This document shows, piece after piece, positions 24,382 to 32,644 of a stretch of DNA of 33,089 nucleotides. The notes beneath the pieces were generated by a model. That model was not told the DNA's origin and made no database searches. It saw only the letters and a program-made list of their open reading frames with translations. How positions within the stretch are numbered: position 1 is the stretch's first letter; each line of letters begins with the position of its first letter. Position numbers and translations under genes: made by a program. The DNA comes from Candidatus Fermentithermobacillaceae bacterium DTU015 (GTDB lineage Bacteria; Bacillota; Sulfobacillia; Fermentithermobacillales; Fermentithermobacillaceae), in assembly GCA_001513185.1 (NCBI GenBank), contig LFST01000025.1, positions 123,628 through 156,716 on the forward strand, read 5' to 3'.

Positions 24382-25608
24382 TTGACTATGATGCGGTCAC
24401 TGTTCAGCGCGGTATCTGGGCTCAGGGTTCACCAGACGCGCATGGACGTAATTGGTAACAATATCGCCAACGTGAATACTCCCGGTTACAAATCCAGCCG
24501 GGTGACGTTTCAGGAATTGTTCAGCCAGACTCTGAGGGGTGCAGGTTCTCCTACAGGGACTTCAGCAAGTGAACGTGGAGGCACCAATCCCATGCAGGTA
24601 GGACTTGGCGTAAGCATTGCCAGCATCGATACAATTCACACACCGGGCAACTTGCAGCCTACATCGAGGCCCACCGACCTGGCCATAGAGGGTGAAGGGT
24701 TCTTCGTGGTGCAGGACGGGGAGACCCTGGCATACACCAGGGTTGGCAACTTTTCCCTTGACGCGCTAGGGGTGCTTGTAGACCCCGAGGGCCGCAAGGT
24801 GCTGGGCTGGACTGCCGATGAGGATGGCTCGATTTCCACAAGCGGGCCTTTGGGGGCCTTGCGCATACCCTTTGGAGAATGGATAGATGCTCAGCCTACA
24901 AGCAGGGTGGAGTGGATCAAGAACTTGGATGCAGAAGCTACAGTGGGCTTCTCAAAGACCACTTCGGTCACTGTGTACGATTCACTGGGCAGGGCACATA
25001 GCATACAAGTAAACTTCGAGAAAACAGGCAGCAACACGTGGGAGTGGAAAGCCTTACTACCAGATGGAACCGAGCCCTCGGGAACGATTACGTTTGACAC
25101 TGAAGGCCGCGTCGTAGACGTTAGCGAGAACCAGTTCTCGTTCACTCCAGAAGGAGCAGATAGTGTTGTAATAACCATGGACTTCACCAAGCTCACCCAG
25201 GTTGCAGGCCCAACGACAGTGGAGGCCGGAGTGACCGATGGCTGGCCCGGAGGCAGCCTCGAATCCTTCAGTTTTGACTCCAACGGGGTCATTACAGGCT
25301 TCTATTCCAACGGACGAATCCGGGTATTGGGCCAAATCGCGGTTGCAGGCTTTGCTAACCCATCAGGCCTTATCAAGACCGGGAAAAACCTCTATATCCA
25401 ATCCAACAACTCAGGAAGGCCTGAGATAGGCGCTGCAGGCACCGGCGGACGGGGCACCATCGCACCTTCGTCCCTTGAAATGTCCAACGTGGACTTGGCT
25501 GAAGAATTTACACAGATGATCATCACCCAGAGAGGGTTTCAGGCAAACTCTCGGGTTATCACCGTGTCAGACGAATTGCTTCAGGAATTGGTGAATCTAA
25601 AGAGATAG
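24382..25608 (+). CDS. flgE: Flagellar hook protein FlgE
   Basis: FlgE is the hook subunit. It has the N-terminal signature SLFSAVSGLRVHQTRMDVIGNNIANVNTPGYKSSRV and the FlgE-type insert region SVTVYDSLGRAHSIQVNFEKT. The C-terminal motif is SNVDLAEEFTQMIITQRGFQANSRVI. The YDSLG element distinguishes it from FlgG. TTG at 24382 has AAAGGGG at proper spacing; ATG at 24388 is the alternative. The length (about 408 residues) is at the short end, like many clostridial hooks. It is followed 17 bases later by motA; the small flbD gene often found between them is absent. Confidence 0.93.
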   Translation: MTMMRSLFSAVSGLRVHQTRMDVIGNNIANVNTPGYKSSRVTFQELFSQTLRGAGSPTGTSASERGGTNPMQVGLGVSIASIDTIHTPGNLQPTSRPTDLAIEGEGFFVVQDGETLAYTRVGNFSLDALGVLVDPEGRKVLGWTADEDGSISTSGPLGALRIPFGEWIDAQPTSRVEWIKNLDAEATVGFSKTTSVTVYDSLGRAHSIQVNFEKTGSNTWEWKALLPDGTEPSGTITFDTEGRVVDVSENQFSFTPEGADSVVITMDFTKLTQVAGPTTVEAGVTDGWPGGSLESFSFDSNGVITGFYSNGRIRVLGQIAVAGFANPSGLIKTGKNLYIQSNNSGRPEIGAAGTGGRGTIAPSSLEMSNVDLAEEFTQMIITQRGFQANSRVITVSDELLQELVNLKR

Positions 25609-25625
25609 TCACGAGGTGAAGCTGT

Positions 25626-26441
25626 ATGGATAGGGCGTCTGTACTTGGAATAGTGTCAGGTTTCATCCTACTGCTGTGGGGTATGTCAAATGGTGGGGAT
25701 CTCAGGATGTTCTGGGATTTTGCCTCTGTGCTAATCACCGTCGGAGGCACCCTTACCGCTACCCTCATCAGCTATCGGCTAAGCACTTTTCTTGAGGTCA
25801 TGTCCATCGCAAAGAACGCGTTTGTATCGCAGGAGCAGGATATTTCGGAGACCATAAACACCATAGTCCGCTTTGCCGACAAGGCAAGGCGCGAGGGGCT
25901 ACTGGCGCTTGACCAAGATGCAGACGCCCTGGATGACCCGTTCTTGCAAAAGGGTATACGGCTTGTGGTCGACGGTACTACGCCCGAACTAGTGCGCAAC
26001 ATCCTCGAAACCGAACTTGCGTTTATAGCCCAGCGGCACAAGATGGGTCAGAGCCTGTTTGAGACCATGGGAGCCTTTGCGCCCGCCTTCGGTATGGTCG
26101 GCACTTTGATAGGGCTCATTCAGATGCTAGTCAATTTGGATACACCGGAGGCTATTGGACCTGGCATGGCTACTGCCTTGGTGACCACCTTTTACGGCTC
26201 GGTTTTGGCCAACCTGGTGTTTCTGCCTATAGCCAATAAGCTCAAGAACAAGAGTGCCGCAGAGATCTTCAGGAAAGAGGCCATTATAGAAGGCGTCTTG
26301 TCCATTCAGGCCGGGGACAACCCAAGAATTGTCCAGGAAAAGCTCAAGTCGTTCGTATCACCCAAGAAGCGCTCAGAGATACAGATGCCGTCCCGGTTGA
26401 GGGAGGTGCCAGGCAGTGAGATCCCGTTGGATGTCAGATGA
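25626..26441 (+). CDS. motA: Flagellar stator protein MotA
   Basis: MotA is the pentameric ring around MotB that generates torque. It has four membrane segments (residues about 7-22, 32-50, 148-168 and 180-200). Also present are the family motifs TVGGTLTATLISY, FAPAFGMVGTLIGLIQML and MATALVTTFYGSVLANLVFLPIANKLK, including prolines at the cytoplasmic ends. ATG at 25626 follows GAGGTGAAG. It overlaps motB by 26 bases. Length 271 residues is normal. Confidence 0.95.
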   Translation: MDRASVLGIVSGFILLLWGMSNGGDLRMFWDFASVLITVGGTLTATLISYRLSTFLEVMSIAKNAFVSQEQDISETINTIVRFADKARREGLLALDQDADALDDPFLQKGIRLVVDGTTPELVRNILETELAFIAQRHKMGQSLFETMGAFAPAFGMVGTLIGLIQMLVNLDTPEAIGPGMATALVTTFYGSVLANLVFLPIANKLKNKSAAEIFRKEAIIEGVLSIQAGDNPRIVQEKLKSFVSPKKRSEIQMPSRLREVPGSEIPLDVR

Positions 26442-27156
26442 TGAGCCTCAAAGGGGTACTCCCTGGCTTACTACCTATGCTGACATGGTGACTTTGATCC
26501 TGTGCTTCTTTGTGCTGCTGTTCTCCATGTCAATAGTCCAGATGGACAAGTTTAGGGCTGTGATGTCTTCATTGCAGGGAGCCTTGGGGATCCTGGACGG
26601 GGCTGTCACCCCCGTGATTCCCCCGTCTGACGATGTATTCGACCCGGCAGACCTGCAAGCGCAGCTCTTGGCCCAAGAGATGCAAATGATGAGGGCAATG
26701 GCTGCAGAGTTCGAATCAGAACTGGCCGGAATGGGGTTGAGCGATAAGGTAATCGTTGAGATGGAAGAGCGAGGGGTAGTCTTCAGGCTGGCTGATACGG
26801 TCCTGTTCGATATCGGGAAAGATGAATTGCGTCCAGAAGCCAGGGAAGTGCTGCTTAAGGTAGGACAACTTCTGAGTCAAGTTGCCAACCCCATCAGGGT
26901 TGAAGGCCATACTGACAACTGGCCCATAAATACACCGAGGTTCCCTTCAAACTGGGAGCTGTCTACTGGGCGGGCCACCCGGGTTGTAAGGTTCTTGATA
27001 GAAGAAGCCAATTTGGATCCTAAGCAGCTTCAAGCTGCGGGCTATGGGGAGTACCACCCCATTGCCGATAATGAAACGGCGGAAGGCAGACAGCGGAACC
27101 GCAGGGTGGACGTGATTATTTTGCGTCCGTCCCTTGCTGTGGCTGAACCCCAATAG
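26416..27156 (+). CDS. motB: Flagellar stator protein MotB
   Basis: MotB couples ion flow to torque and anchors the stator to peptidoglycan. A single membrane helix follows the plug-site motif TPWLTTYADMVTLILCFFVLLF, with the ion-binding Asp23. The C-terminal OmpA-like domain contains VEGHTDNWPI, NWELSTGRATRVVRFL and GYGEYHPIADN, ending in QRNRRVDVII. GTG at 26416 is preferred because GGGAGG lies 9 bases upstream; the in-frame ATG at 26431 is possible. The helix pattern does not reliably tell H+ from Na+ use. Confidence 0.95.
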   Translation: MRSRWMSDDEPQRGTPWLTTYADMVTLILCFFVLLFSMSIVQMDKFRAVMSSLQGALGILDGAVTPVIPPSDDVFDPADLQAQLLAQEMQMMRAMAAEFESELAGMGLSDKVIVEMEERGVVFRLADTVLFDIGKDELRPEAREVLLKVGQLLSQVANPIRVEGHTDNWPINTPRFPSNWELSTGRATRVVRFLIEEANLDPKQLQAAGYGEYHPIADNETAEGRQRNRRVDVIILRPSLAVAEPQ

Positions 27157-27181
27157 CGATGCAGTTGAAGGAGTGTTGGAC

Positions 27182-27601
27182 ATGAAGAAATGGGTCTGGG
27201 TAGTTGTAATCGTCATAGCATCTCTGGCCGTAGGATACGCAGTGGCTGCCCGGGCGTGGGGGTTGCCTGGGATGCAGCTGGGTGACGGCCGGGAGAGAAC
27301 AGCTGATACGCCATTGACCTGTTCCTTGGGACAATTTATCACCAACCTGAGGGATACAGGCAGGTACATAAGGGTTACTCTCGATTTGCAAGCCATAGAC
27401 AGCGAAAGCCATAAGCAATTGGTAGCCCGGAGCTCGGAGCTCAAAACAGACATATACGCCTTGCTACGTTCCAAGCATTATGAGGAGCTGGTGGGTGAGG
27501 AAGGGCTGCGCAACCTGCAAAAAGATGTGCTCGAGAGGATAGACGCCAAGTGCCCGGGTATGGTCAGGGCGGTGTTCTTTACAGAGTTTATCATCCAGTA
27601 A
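27182..27601 (+). CDS. fliL: Flagellar basal body-associated protein FliL
   Basis: This single-pass membrane protein has an N-terminal basic residue pair and a helix (KKWVWVVVIVIASLAVGYAVA). Its extracytoplasmic domain has FITNLRDTGRYIRVTLDLQAI and ends VRAVFFTEFIIQ, matching the family's (F)TDFIIQ end. FliL supports stator function. ATG at 27182 is used because AAGGAG lies 8 bases upstream; the longer frame from 27134 overlaps motB without such support. It gives 139 residues. Confidence 0.92.
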   Translation: MKKWVWVVVIVIASLAVGYAVAARAWGLPGMQLGDGRERTADTPLTCSLGQFITNLRDTGRYIRVTLDLQAIDSESHKQLVARSSELKTDIYALLRSKHYEELVGEEGLRNLQKDVLERIDAKCPGMVRAVFFTEFIIQ

Positions 27602-27631
27602 GCGGTAGCTTGGGAAAAGGGGTGATCTGAT

Positions 27632-28627
27632 TTGGCCCTTACGCAGAAAGAGATAGAAGAATTGATCCATTCAATGATTGCTAAGGGCGCCGACGATGAC
27701 AACAGGGCTAAAGTGGTCAAACCGAGGCTGCGCGTCTACGATTTTAAGCGGCCTGACAAATTTTCCAAGGACCACTTGCGGGGCGTCCAACTCCTGTTCG
27801 ACAATTTTTGCAGGCTGGTCACCTCTTATTTCTCGGGGCTTTTCAGGCTTGCAATCCACTCAAACGTGATATCAGTCGACCAGGTTACCTATGAAGAGTT
27901 CTCAGCAGGTCTGGCTAACCCATGCTCAGTAGCGGTGGTGGACTGGGAACCTCTGCCTTCTAACCTGCTTATCAATTTCAGCCCACAGATTGCCCTCCAG
28001 ATGGTGGACAGGCTGTGCGGAGGGCCCGGAAACACCACGGTAGTGTCAAGGGCTTTAACGGAAATTGAAACTGCCATACTCAGGCGTATTGCTGACACCA
28101 TGGCCGACATCCTTCGGACTGCATTGCGAGAGTTCAATATAGAGGGGCACAGCCTGTCGGTGGCATCAATAGAGGTGAACCCGCTGTTCGTGCAGCAGGC
28201 TATGGCTCCCAACGACATCGTTTTGTCGGTGACCATAGATGTGAACTTCGGGTCCCAGTCAGGCAGCATCGAATTCTGCCTTCCATACGTATTGCTGGAA
28301 CCAGTCTTGCCGGCGCTGTCAGCTCACAGGTGGTTTTCCAAGAGACAAGATTATGGGGACGAAAAAGACAGTGAAAAGGTTGTAGCGGCAATCCAGAACA
28401 TCGAAATTCCCATCTCATGCCGGCTTGGGGAAAGCACTCTCACAATGAGGGATGTAATGTCGCTTAAGCCGGGAGATGTGATCGAACTTAACGTGCGTAC
28501 AACCGATTGCGCTACGTTGCATTTGTTGGGTAAGCCCAAGTTCAACGTACAAGTGGGGCGGATAGGTTCAAGGCTGGCAGTAAAGATAGTTTCCCGGACG
28601 GAAGATTCAGGTGAGGAGTTGATCTAG
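27632..28627 (+). CDS. fliM: Flagellar motor switch protein FliM
   Basis: FliM is the C-ring subunit that receives CheY-P. The N-terminal [14 protein letters not shown] resembles the CheY-binding LSQxEIDxLL peptide. The middle CheC-like domain includes [28 protein letters not shown] residues ([15 protein letters not shown]) and VDRLCGGPG. The C-terminal SpoA domain contains [20 protein letters not shown] at 27632 follows AAAGGGGTGAT. Length 331 residues is typical. Confidence 0.95.
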   Translation: MALTQKEIEELIHSMIAKGADDDNRAKVVKPRLRVYDFKRPDKFSKDHLRGVQLLFDNFCRLVTSYFSGLFRLAIHSNVISVDQVTYEEFSAGLANPCSVAVVDWEPLPSNLLINFSPQIALQMVDRLCGGPGNTTVVSRALTEIETAILRRIADTMADILRTALREFNIEGHSLSVASIEVNPLFVQQAMAPNDIVLSVTIDVNFGSQSGSIEFCLPYVLLEPVLPALSAHRWFSKRQDYGDEKDSEKVVAAIQNIEIPISCRLGESTLTMRDVMSLKPGDVIELNVRTTDCATLHLLGKPKFNVQVGRIGSRLAVKIVSRTEDSGEELI

Positions 28628-28629
28628 CC

Positions 28630-29211
28630 ATGAGAAACGAGAATCTCAGCCAAGAAGAAATCGAACAACTGTTGAGACAAGCCGAGCAGGCACATGAGGA
28701 AGCTAGGGCCTTAGCAGATGAAGCAGTGGGACAAGCCGAACCTACACCGGAAGAAGCGGCAAAAGTACCAGTGGAAGAAACGGTTGAGGATACCGTAGCA
28801 GAGATGACAGTGGGAGATGTGGGGATGTCCGAGCTGAGTGTTTCAGTGAAGGAGCAAAATGAGGCGGATGTGAGCGAGGTACCGAAACGGGCTGAGCCAT
28901 CTATCCGGGTAGCCGAGTTTCAGGAGTTCAAGATGGAAGCTGGGCCTGAAAAACCGGTTTCAGATATAGACGTCCTCATGGACATTCCTTTGTCAATCAG
29001 CGTTGAGCTAGGGAAATCCAAGTGCTACGTGAGGGACCTGCTAAACCTCACCGTCGGCTCAATAGTCGAGTTGGACAGGCTTGCAGGCGATCCAGTGGAT
29101 ATTCTTGTCAACGGCAAGCTGTTTGCCAAAGGTGAAGTGGTTGTAATCGATGAGAACTTCGGTGTAAGGATTCAAGAAGTCATAGGTAAAGATAAACAGC
29201 AACTGCGCTAG
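28630..29211 (+). CDS. fliN: Flagellar motor switch protein FliN with N-terminal CheY-docking-like motif
   Basis: The last 80 residues are a canonical FliN SpoA domain ([20 protein letters not shown], then [20 protein letters not shown] and [10 protein letters not shown]). The first 15 residues contain [10 protein letters not shown], like the CheY-P docking peptide of FliM and FliY. Between them lies a linker of about 95 residues rich in Glu, Ala and Val. There is no CheC-type phosphatase domain, unlike B. subtilis FliY (about 370 residues). It is therefore intermediate between FliN and FliY. ATG follows GAGGAG by 11 bases and starts 2 bases after fliM. Confidence 0.92.
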   Translation: MRNENLSQEEIEQLLRQAEQAHEEARALADEAVGQAEPTPEEAAKVPVEETVEDTVAEMTVGDVGMSELSVSVKEQNEADVSEVPKRAEPSIRVAEFQEFKMEAGPEKPVSDIDVLMDIPLSISVELGKSKCYVRDLLNLTVGSIVELDRLAGDPVDILVNGKLFAKGEVVVIDENFGVRIQEVIGKDKQQLR

Positions 29212-29285
29212 CAGACAAGAGATAAGTCATTTTAGGACTTAGCAGGCAACCAGGCGGTTAGGCAGTTTAGAGAGATAGATATGAC

Positions 29286-29317
29286 AAGGGGGGGCCGCCG
29301 GGTTTTCCGGCACTTGC
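29286..29317 (+). promoter_or_regulatory. SD separated from the fliOP start by a hairpin
   Basis: AAGGGGGGG (29286-29294) lies 23 bases from the ATG at 29318, too far for normal initiation. GCCGG (29297-29301) and CCGGC (29307-29311) form a 5-bp stem with a 5-base loop in between. Folding it brings the effective spacing to 8 bases. No closer SD and no other in-frame start exist. Confidence 0.45.
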
Positions 29318-30448
29318 ATGAATTCTTATTCTTTGATTCCTGAAATCCTCACAATAGTTGCGTTCCTAGGCTTGCTCATCGTGTGCGCCATACTGGTTAT
29401 CCGCTTGTGGAATCGCCGCTTCAGGCCAGGGGGCCCAATGGGTTATCTTCAGATAGTAGATTGTGTGGCCTTGGGCCGGGACTGTATGGTTTGCATGGTA
29501 AGGGCAGGCAGGTCCATCTTAGTGCTGGGCCTCACCGGCCAAAACATCTCGCTGCTCAAAGAGATCCCGGAATCCGAGTTGGATGCTTTATCTGCTCCAC
29601 CAGCTTCCCGGGAACCGGGGCCTGATATTACCGGCACCTTCTTTGCTGAACTTAAGCGGCGGTTGTCAGAGCGCTCCAAGGGGTTTGGTGCGACCAAGAT
29701 GATTGCCGCGTTGCTCCTGGGATCGCTCTTGGCTGCTAGTGTACCGGGCTATGCTTTAGCTGCGCCTGAGACGATTATCCCCAACATCGACATCAGGATT
29801 GACGGCGAAACGGGCCAAGGAGGCTTGTTAAACGCAATCGGGATCCTGGCGGTGCTGACAGTGTTGTCGCTTGCCCCGGCCATACTTATCCTGACCACGT
29901 CCTTTACCCGGATTGTCATAGTGTTTTCATTCCTGCGCACAGGCTTGGGAACCCAGCAAACGCCGCCTAATCAGGTGCTCATAGGCCTAGCTTTACTGCT
30001 TACGTTCTTCATAATGGCTCCCACCTGGAACCAGGTGAACCAGGTTGCCATAGTGCCTTACATGGAAGGGAGTATAAGTGCCTACGAAGCCCTTACCCTC
30101 GCCCAGGAACCGGTTAAGCAGTTTATGTTGAGGCAAACCAGGCAAAAGGACCTGGCGCTGTTTGTGGAACTGGGCGGGGACGGGGAGGTGGAGTCCCCTG
30201 AAGAATTGTCCTTGATCCAAGTGGTGCCTGCGTTTGCCATGTCCGAACTTAAGACCGCCTTTGAAATGGGATTTATTTTGTACTTGCCGTTCTTGGTGAT
30301 CGATATGGTGGTGGCATCGACGCTGATGTCCATGGGCATGCTGATGCTCCCGCCTGTGCTTATCTCTCTGCCATTTAAGCTCTTGCTGTTTGTATTGGTT
30401 GACGGTTGGGGGCTGGTCACAAGGTCGCTTATAGGCAGTTTCAGGTAG
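29318..30448 (+). CDS. fliP: Fused flagellar export gate protein FliO-FliP
   Basis: One open frame of 376 residues joins FliO and FliP. Residues about 8-28 are the FliO membrane helix; residues about 43-90 are the FliO cytoplasmic domain (LQIVDCVALGRDCMVCMVRA, then SILVLGLTGQNISLLKE). A linker follows. Residues 128-148 look like the classic FliP signal peptide, with a cleavage-like YALA-APE. Residues 149-376 are complete FliP (LSLAPAILILTTSFTRIVIV, GTQQTPPNQVLIGLAL, PVKQFMLRQTRQKDL). FliP forms the export pore with FliQ and FliR, and FliO helps its assembly. Internal ATG at 29699 has only a distant AAGGGG, so separate FliP synthesis is possible but weakly supported. Confidence 0.92.
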   Translation: MNSYSLIPEILTIVAFLGLLIVCAILVIRLWNRRFRPGGPMGYLQIVDCVALGRDCMVCMVRAGRSILVLGLTGQNISLLKEIPESELDALSAPPASREPGPDITGTFFAELKRRLSERSKGFGATKMIAALLLGSLLAASVPGYALAAPETIIPNIDIRIDGETGQGGLLNAIGILAVLTVLSLAPAILILTTSFTRIVIVFSFLRTGLGTQQTPPNQVLIGLALLLTFFIMAPTWNQVNQVAIVPYMEGSISAYEALTLAQEPVKQFMLRQTRQKDLALFVELGGDGEVESPEELSLIQVVPAFAMSELKTAFEMGFILYLPFLVIDMVVASTLMSMGMLMLPPVLISLPFKLLLFVLVDGWGLVTRSLIGSFR

Positions 30449-30493
30449 GGTGCAGCCGGCAAATTACAATCGGGTTAGTTAGGAGGAATACCT

Positions 30494-30760
30494 GTGACTC
30501 TGGATCAAGTGATTTCAATCGGAAAGGAAACTTTGGGAGTGACGCTTTTGGTGGCCATGCCCTGCCTAGCAGTTTCGATTACAGTTGGTTTGCTTGTGTC
30601 CATATTTCAAGCAACCACCCAGATACATGACCAGACGCTTAGCTTTGTGCCAAAGATTGTGGCGGTTATGGTGACCCTTATGTTGTTTGGCGGATGGATG
30701 CTCAGGACGCTTGTGGATTTTGCCACAAGGCTCATAGAGCAGTTGCCAGGTCTTATCTGA
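30494..30760 (+). CDS. fliQ: Flagellar export gate protein FliQ
   Basis: This 88-residue protein has two membrane helices and family motifs VAMPCLAVSITVGLLVSIFQATTQIHDQTLSFVPKI-like (GLLVSIFQATTQIHDQTLSF) and the C-terminal LFGGWMLRTLVDF. Four copies join FliP and FliR in the export gate. GTG at 30494 is preceded by TAGGAGG at good spacing. It lies 45 bases after fliP and 19 before fliR. Confidence 0.96.
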   Translation: MTLDQVISIGKETLGVTLLVAMPCLAVSITVGLLVSIFQATTQIHDQTLSFVPKIVAVMVTLMLFGGWMLRTLVDFATRLIEQLPGLI

Positions 30761-30779
30761 TAGGTAGGGGGCGGATGGA

Positions 30780-31547
30780 TTGGAGGCTTGGCTGGAGGCA
30801 ATTATCCCGCTCTTGTTGATTACCGTTCGGGTGGCGGGGTTTATAGTGGCAGCACCGATTACAGGGACCAGGTACATTCCTGGACTGATAAAGGGCACTG
30901 TTTCTCTGCTCTTGGGGTACATTCTGTGGCCGCTTGTACCCATAGGCGATATCCCCCATACTTTGGGAGGATTTGTGGTGTCAGCAGTGAGCGAGGCAGC
31001 TTTCGGCCTGCTGTTGGGGTTTTGCGGGACCATAATGATAGCTGCCATCGAGACAGCCGGGTACATTGTGGATATGAAGATCGGGTTTGGAATGGCCAAC
31101 GTGGTGGACCCCCACTATGGCCAAGCATCCCCAATCCTCGGCATATTTAAGTATCTGCTCATTATGCTTATATTTCTTGGAATCGACGGCCACCACATGC
31201 TGATTAAAGCTTTGTTCCGGTCTTTTGAGCTTATACCTGCCGGGGTGGCTGCGGTTCCGGCAGAGTGGGCACAGATAGGGCTCAGGGCGGTAGCCGAGAT
31301 GCTCAAGATTGCGCTGATCCTGTCGTGCCCAGTGTGGGCAGCTACTATGATTGTAGACTTCGGCTTGGGGGTCATTGCCAGGACCGTGCCCCAGCTCAAC
31401 GTGTTCGTGGTAGGCATTCCTATGAAGACTTTGGTGGGCCTGGCCATCTTGCTTGGATCTGTTACCTTCTATGGAGTGTTTGCAGAACAGATCACCATCT
31501 CTATACGGGGGCTTATGGAAAGCCTTTTGGGAGTCGTAGGCAGATGA
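30780..31547 (+). CDS. fliR: Flagellar export gate protein FliR
   Basis: This 255-residue polytopic protein includes LLLITVRVAGFIVAAPITG, the central AIETAGYIVDMKIGFGMANVVDP, and the late GLGVIARTVPQLNVFVVGIPMK, which is a strong FliR signature. It caps the FliP-FliQ gate. The start is TTG at 30780 with AGGGGG 9 bases upstream. Its TGA overlaps the flhB ATG (ATGA). FliR and FlhB are separate here, although fusions of them are known in some clostridia. Confidence 0.95.
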   Translation: MEAWLEAIIPLLLITVRVAGFIVAAPITGTRYIPGLIKGTVSLLLGYILWPLVPIGDIPHTLGGFVVSAVSEAAFGLLLGFCGTIMIAAIETAGYIVDMKIGFGMANVVDPHYGQASPILGIFKYLLIMLIFLGIDGHHMLIKALFRSFELIPAGVAAVPAEWAQIGLRAVAEMLKIALILSCPVWAATMIVDFGLGVIARTVPQLNVFVVGIPMKTLVGLAILLGSVTFYGVFAEQITISIRGLMESLLGVVGR

Positions 31548-32644
31548 CTAGCATCTGGGACATAGACTTACAGCTGTTTGCCCAAGAAAAAGAACACCCG
31601 GCCACCCCTAGGCGGCGGCAGCTTGCCAGGGAGAGGGGCCAGGTATTCTCAAGCCAGGACCTTACCTCGGCGGTGAGTATCCTGTTTGCCGTGCTGGCCT
31701 TGAGGTTCACGCTTAAGTTCAGTGTAGAGGTGGTGGCGGAAAAGGCATCGCAGATCTGGGCGGCAGGGCCCACGGGGGCACCAACTATCGGGTGGGCCCT
31801 GAGTGCCATAAGAGATGTGATGATTACCTGGCTGCTCGCGGTGTTTCCGGTGATGGCAGCTGCGTTGGTGTTCGGCGCAGGCACGTCAATGTTGCAAGTG
31901 GGGTTTATGGTAAAACCTCAGCTCCTGGCTCCCGATATAAACAGGCTTAACCCTCTGGAAGGGTTGAAGCGGATCTTTTCCAGGAGATCCCTTCAGATGT
32001 TGCTTAAGTCACTTGCGAAAGTCTTGCTCATAGGCTCGGTGGTCTGGAGCACGGTCAAGGCTGAGTGGTCTCAGCTTTCGGCTCTTATGATTGCCGGTTT
32101 AGGGCACTCAGTGTCTACGGTAAGGCAGATCGTGGGAAGGATCTTGCTCAATTCCAGCGTGTTGTTGGTGGGTATAGGTGTCGTGGATTATGTGTACCAG
32201 TGGTGGGAATATGAGAAGAGCCTCAGGATGAGCCTGCAGGAGATCAAAGAAGAACTCAAGGATACCGAGGGTAAACCCGAAGTGCGGCAGGCCATCCGGC
32301 GGAGGCAGCGGCAAATAGCTATGAGACGCATGATGCAGGAAGTGCCTACGGCAGATGTCGTGGTCACCAACCCCACCCACTATGCCGTTGCCCTAAGGTA
32401 CAAGATGGAGGAGGACAACGCTCCCAAGGTGGTCGCCAAGGGGCTGGATGAAATAGCTCTCAGAATACGTGCCATCGCAGAGGAAAACAAGGTACATGTA
32501 GTCGAAGACCCCCCACTGGCTCAGGCACTTTACCACGCAGTGGACATCGGGGAAGAGATACCTGAGGAGTTGTACCAGGCTGTAGCCCAGGTGTTAGCGT
32601 ACGTATACCGACTATCCGGCAGGATGCCTATGGAGGGAGCTTGA
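31544..32644 (+). CDS. flhB: Flagellar export switch protein FlhB
   Basis: FlhB controls the change from hook to filament export. ATG at 31544 overlaps the fliR stop. An upstream open frame is only the antisense-free shadow of fliR. The N-terminus has [20 protein letters not shown], four membrane helices follow, then the [14 protein letters not shown] linker. The autocleavage site NPTH is at residues 276-279, followed by YAVALRYKM and the C-terminal domain with [29 protein letters not shown]. Length 366 residues is normal. FlhB should respond to FliK encoded upstream. Confidence 0.96.
   Translation: MTSIWDIDLQLFAQEKEHPATPRRRQLARERGQVFSSQDLTSAVSILFAVLALRFTLKFSVEVVAEKASQIWAAGPTGAPTIGWALSAIRDVMITWLLAVFPVMAAALVFGAGTSMLQVGFMVKPQLLAPDINRLNPLEGLKRIFSRRSLQMLLKSLAKVLLIGSVVWSTVKAEWSQLSALMIAGLGHSVSTVRQIVGRILLNSSVLLVGIGVVDYVYQWWEYEKSLRMSLQEIKEELKDTEGKPEVRQAIRRRQRQIAMRRMMQEVPTADVVVTNPTHYAVALRYKMEEDNAPKVVAKGLDEIALRIRAIAEENKVHVVEDPPLAQALYHAVDIGEEIPEELYQAVAQVLAYVYRLSGRMPMEGA

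Noticed and set aside
29281..29343. Twenty-codon frame starting before the G7 run upstream of fliOP
   Set aside because: No good ribosome site precedes its ATG. It is kept only as a possible slippage partner in the fliOP leader.
31265..31543. Upstream extension of flhB inside fliR
   Set aside because: The added residues are an out-of-frame reading of fliR; the conserved FlhB start is the ATG at 31544 overlapping the fliR stop.
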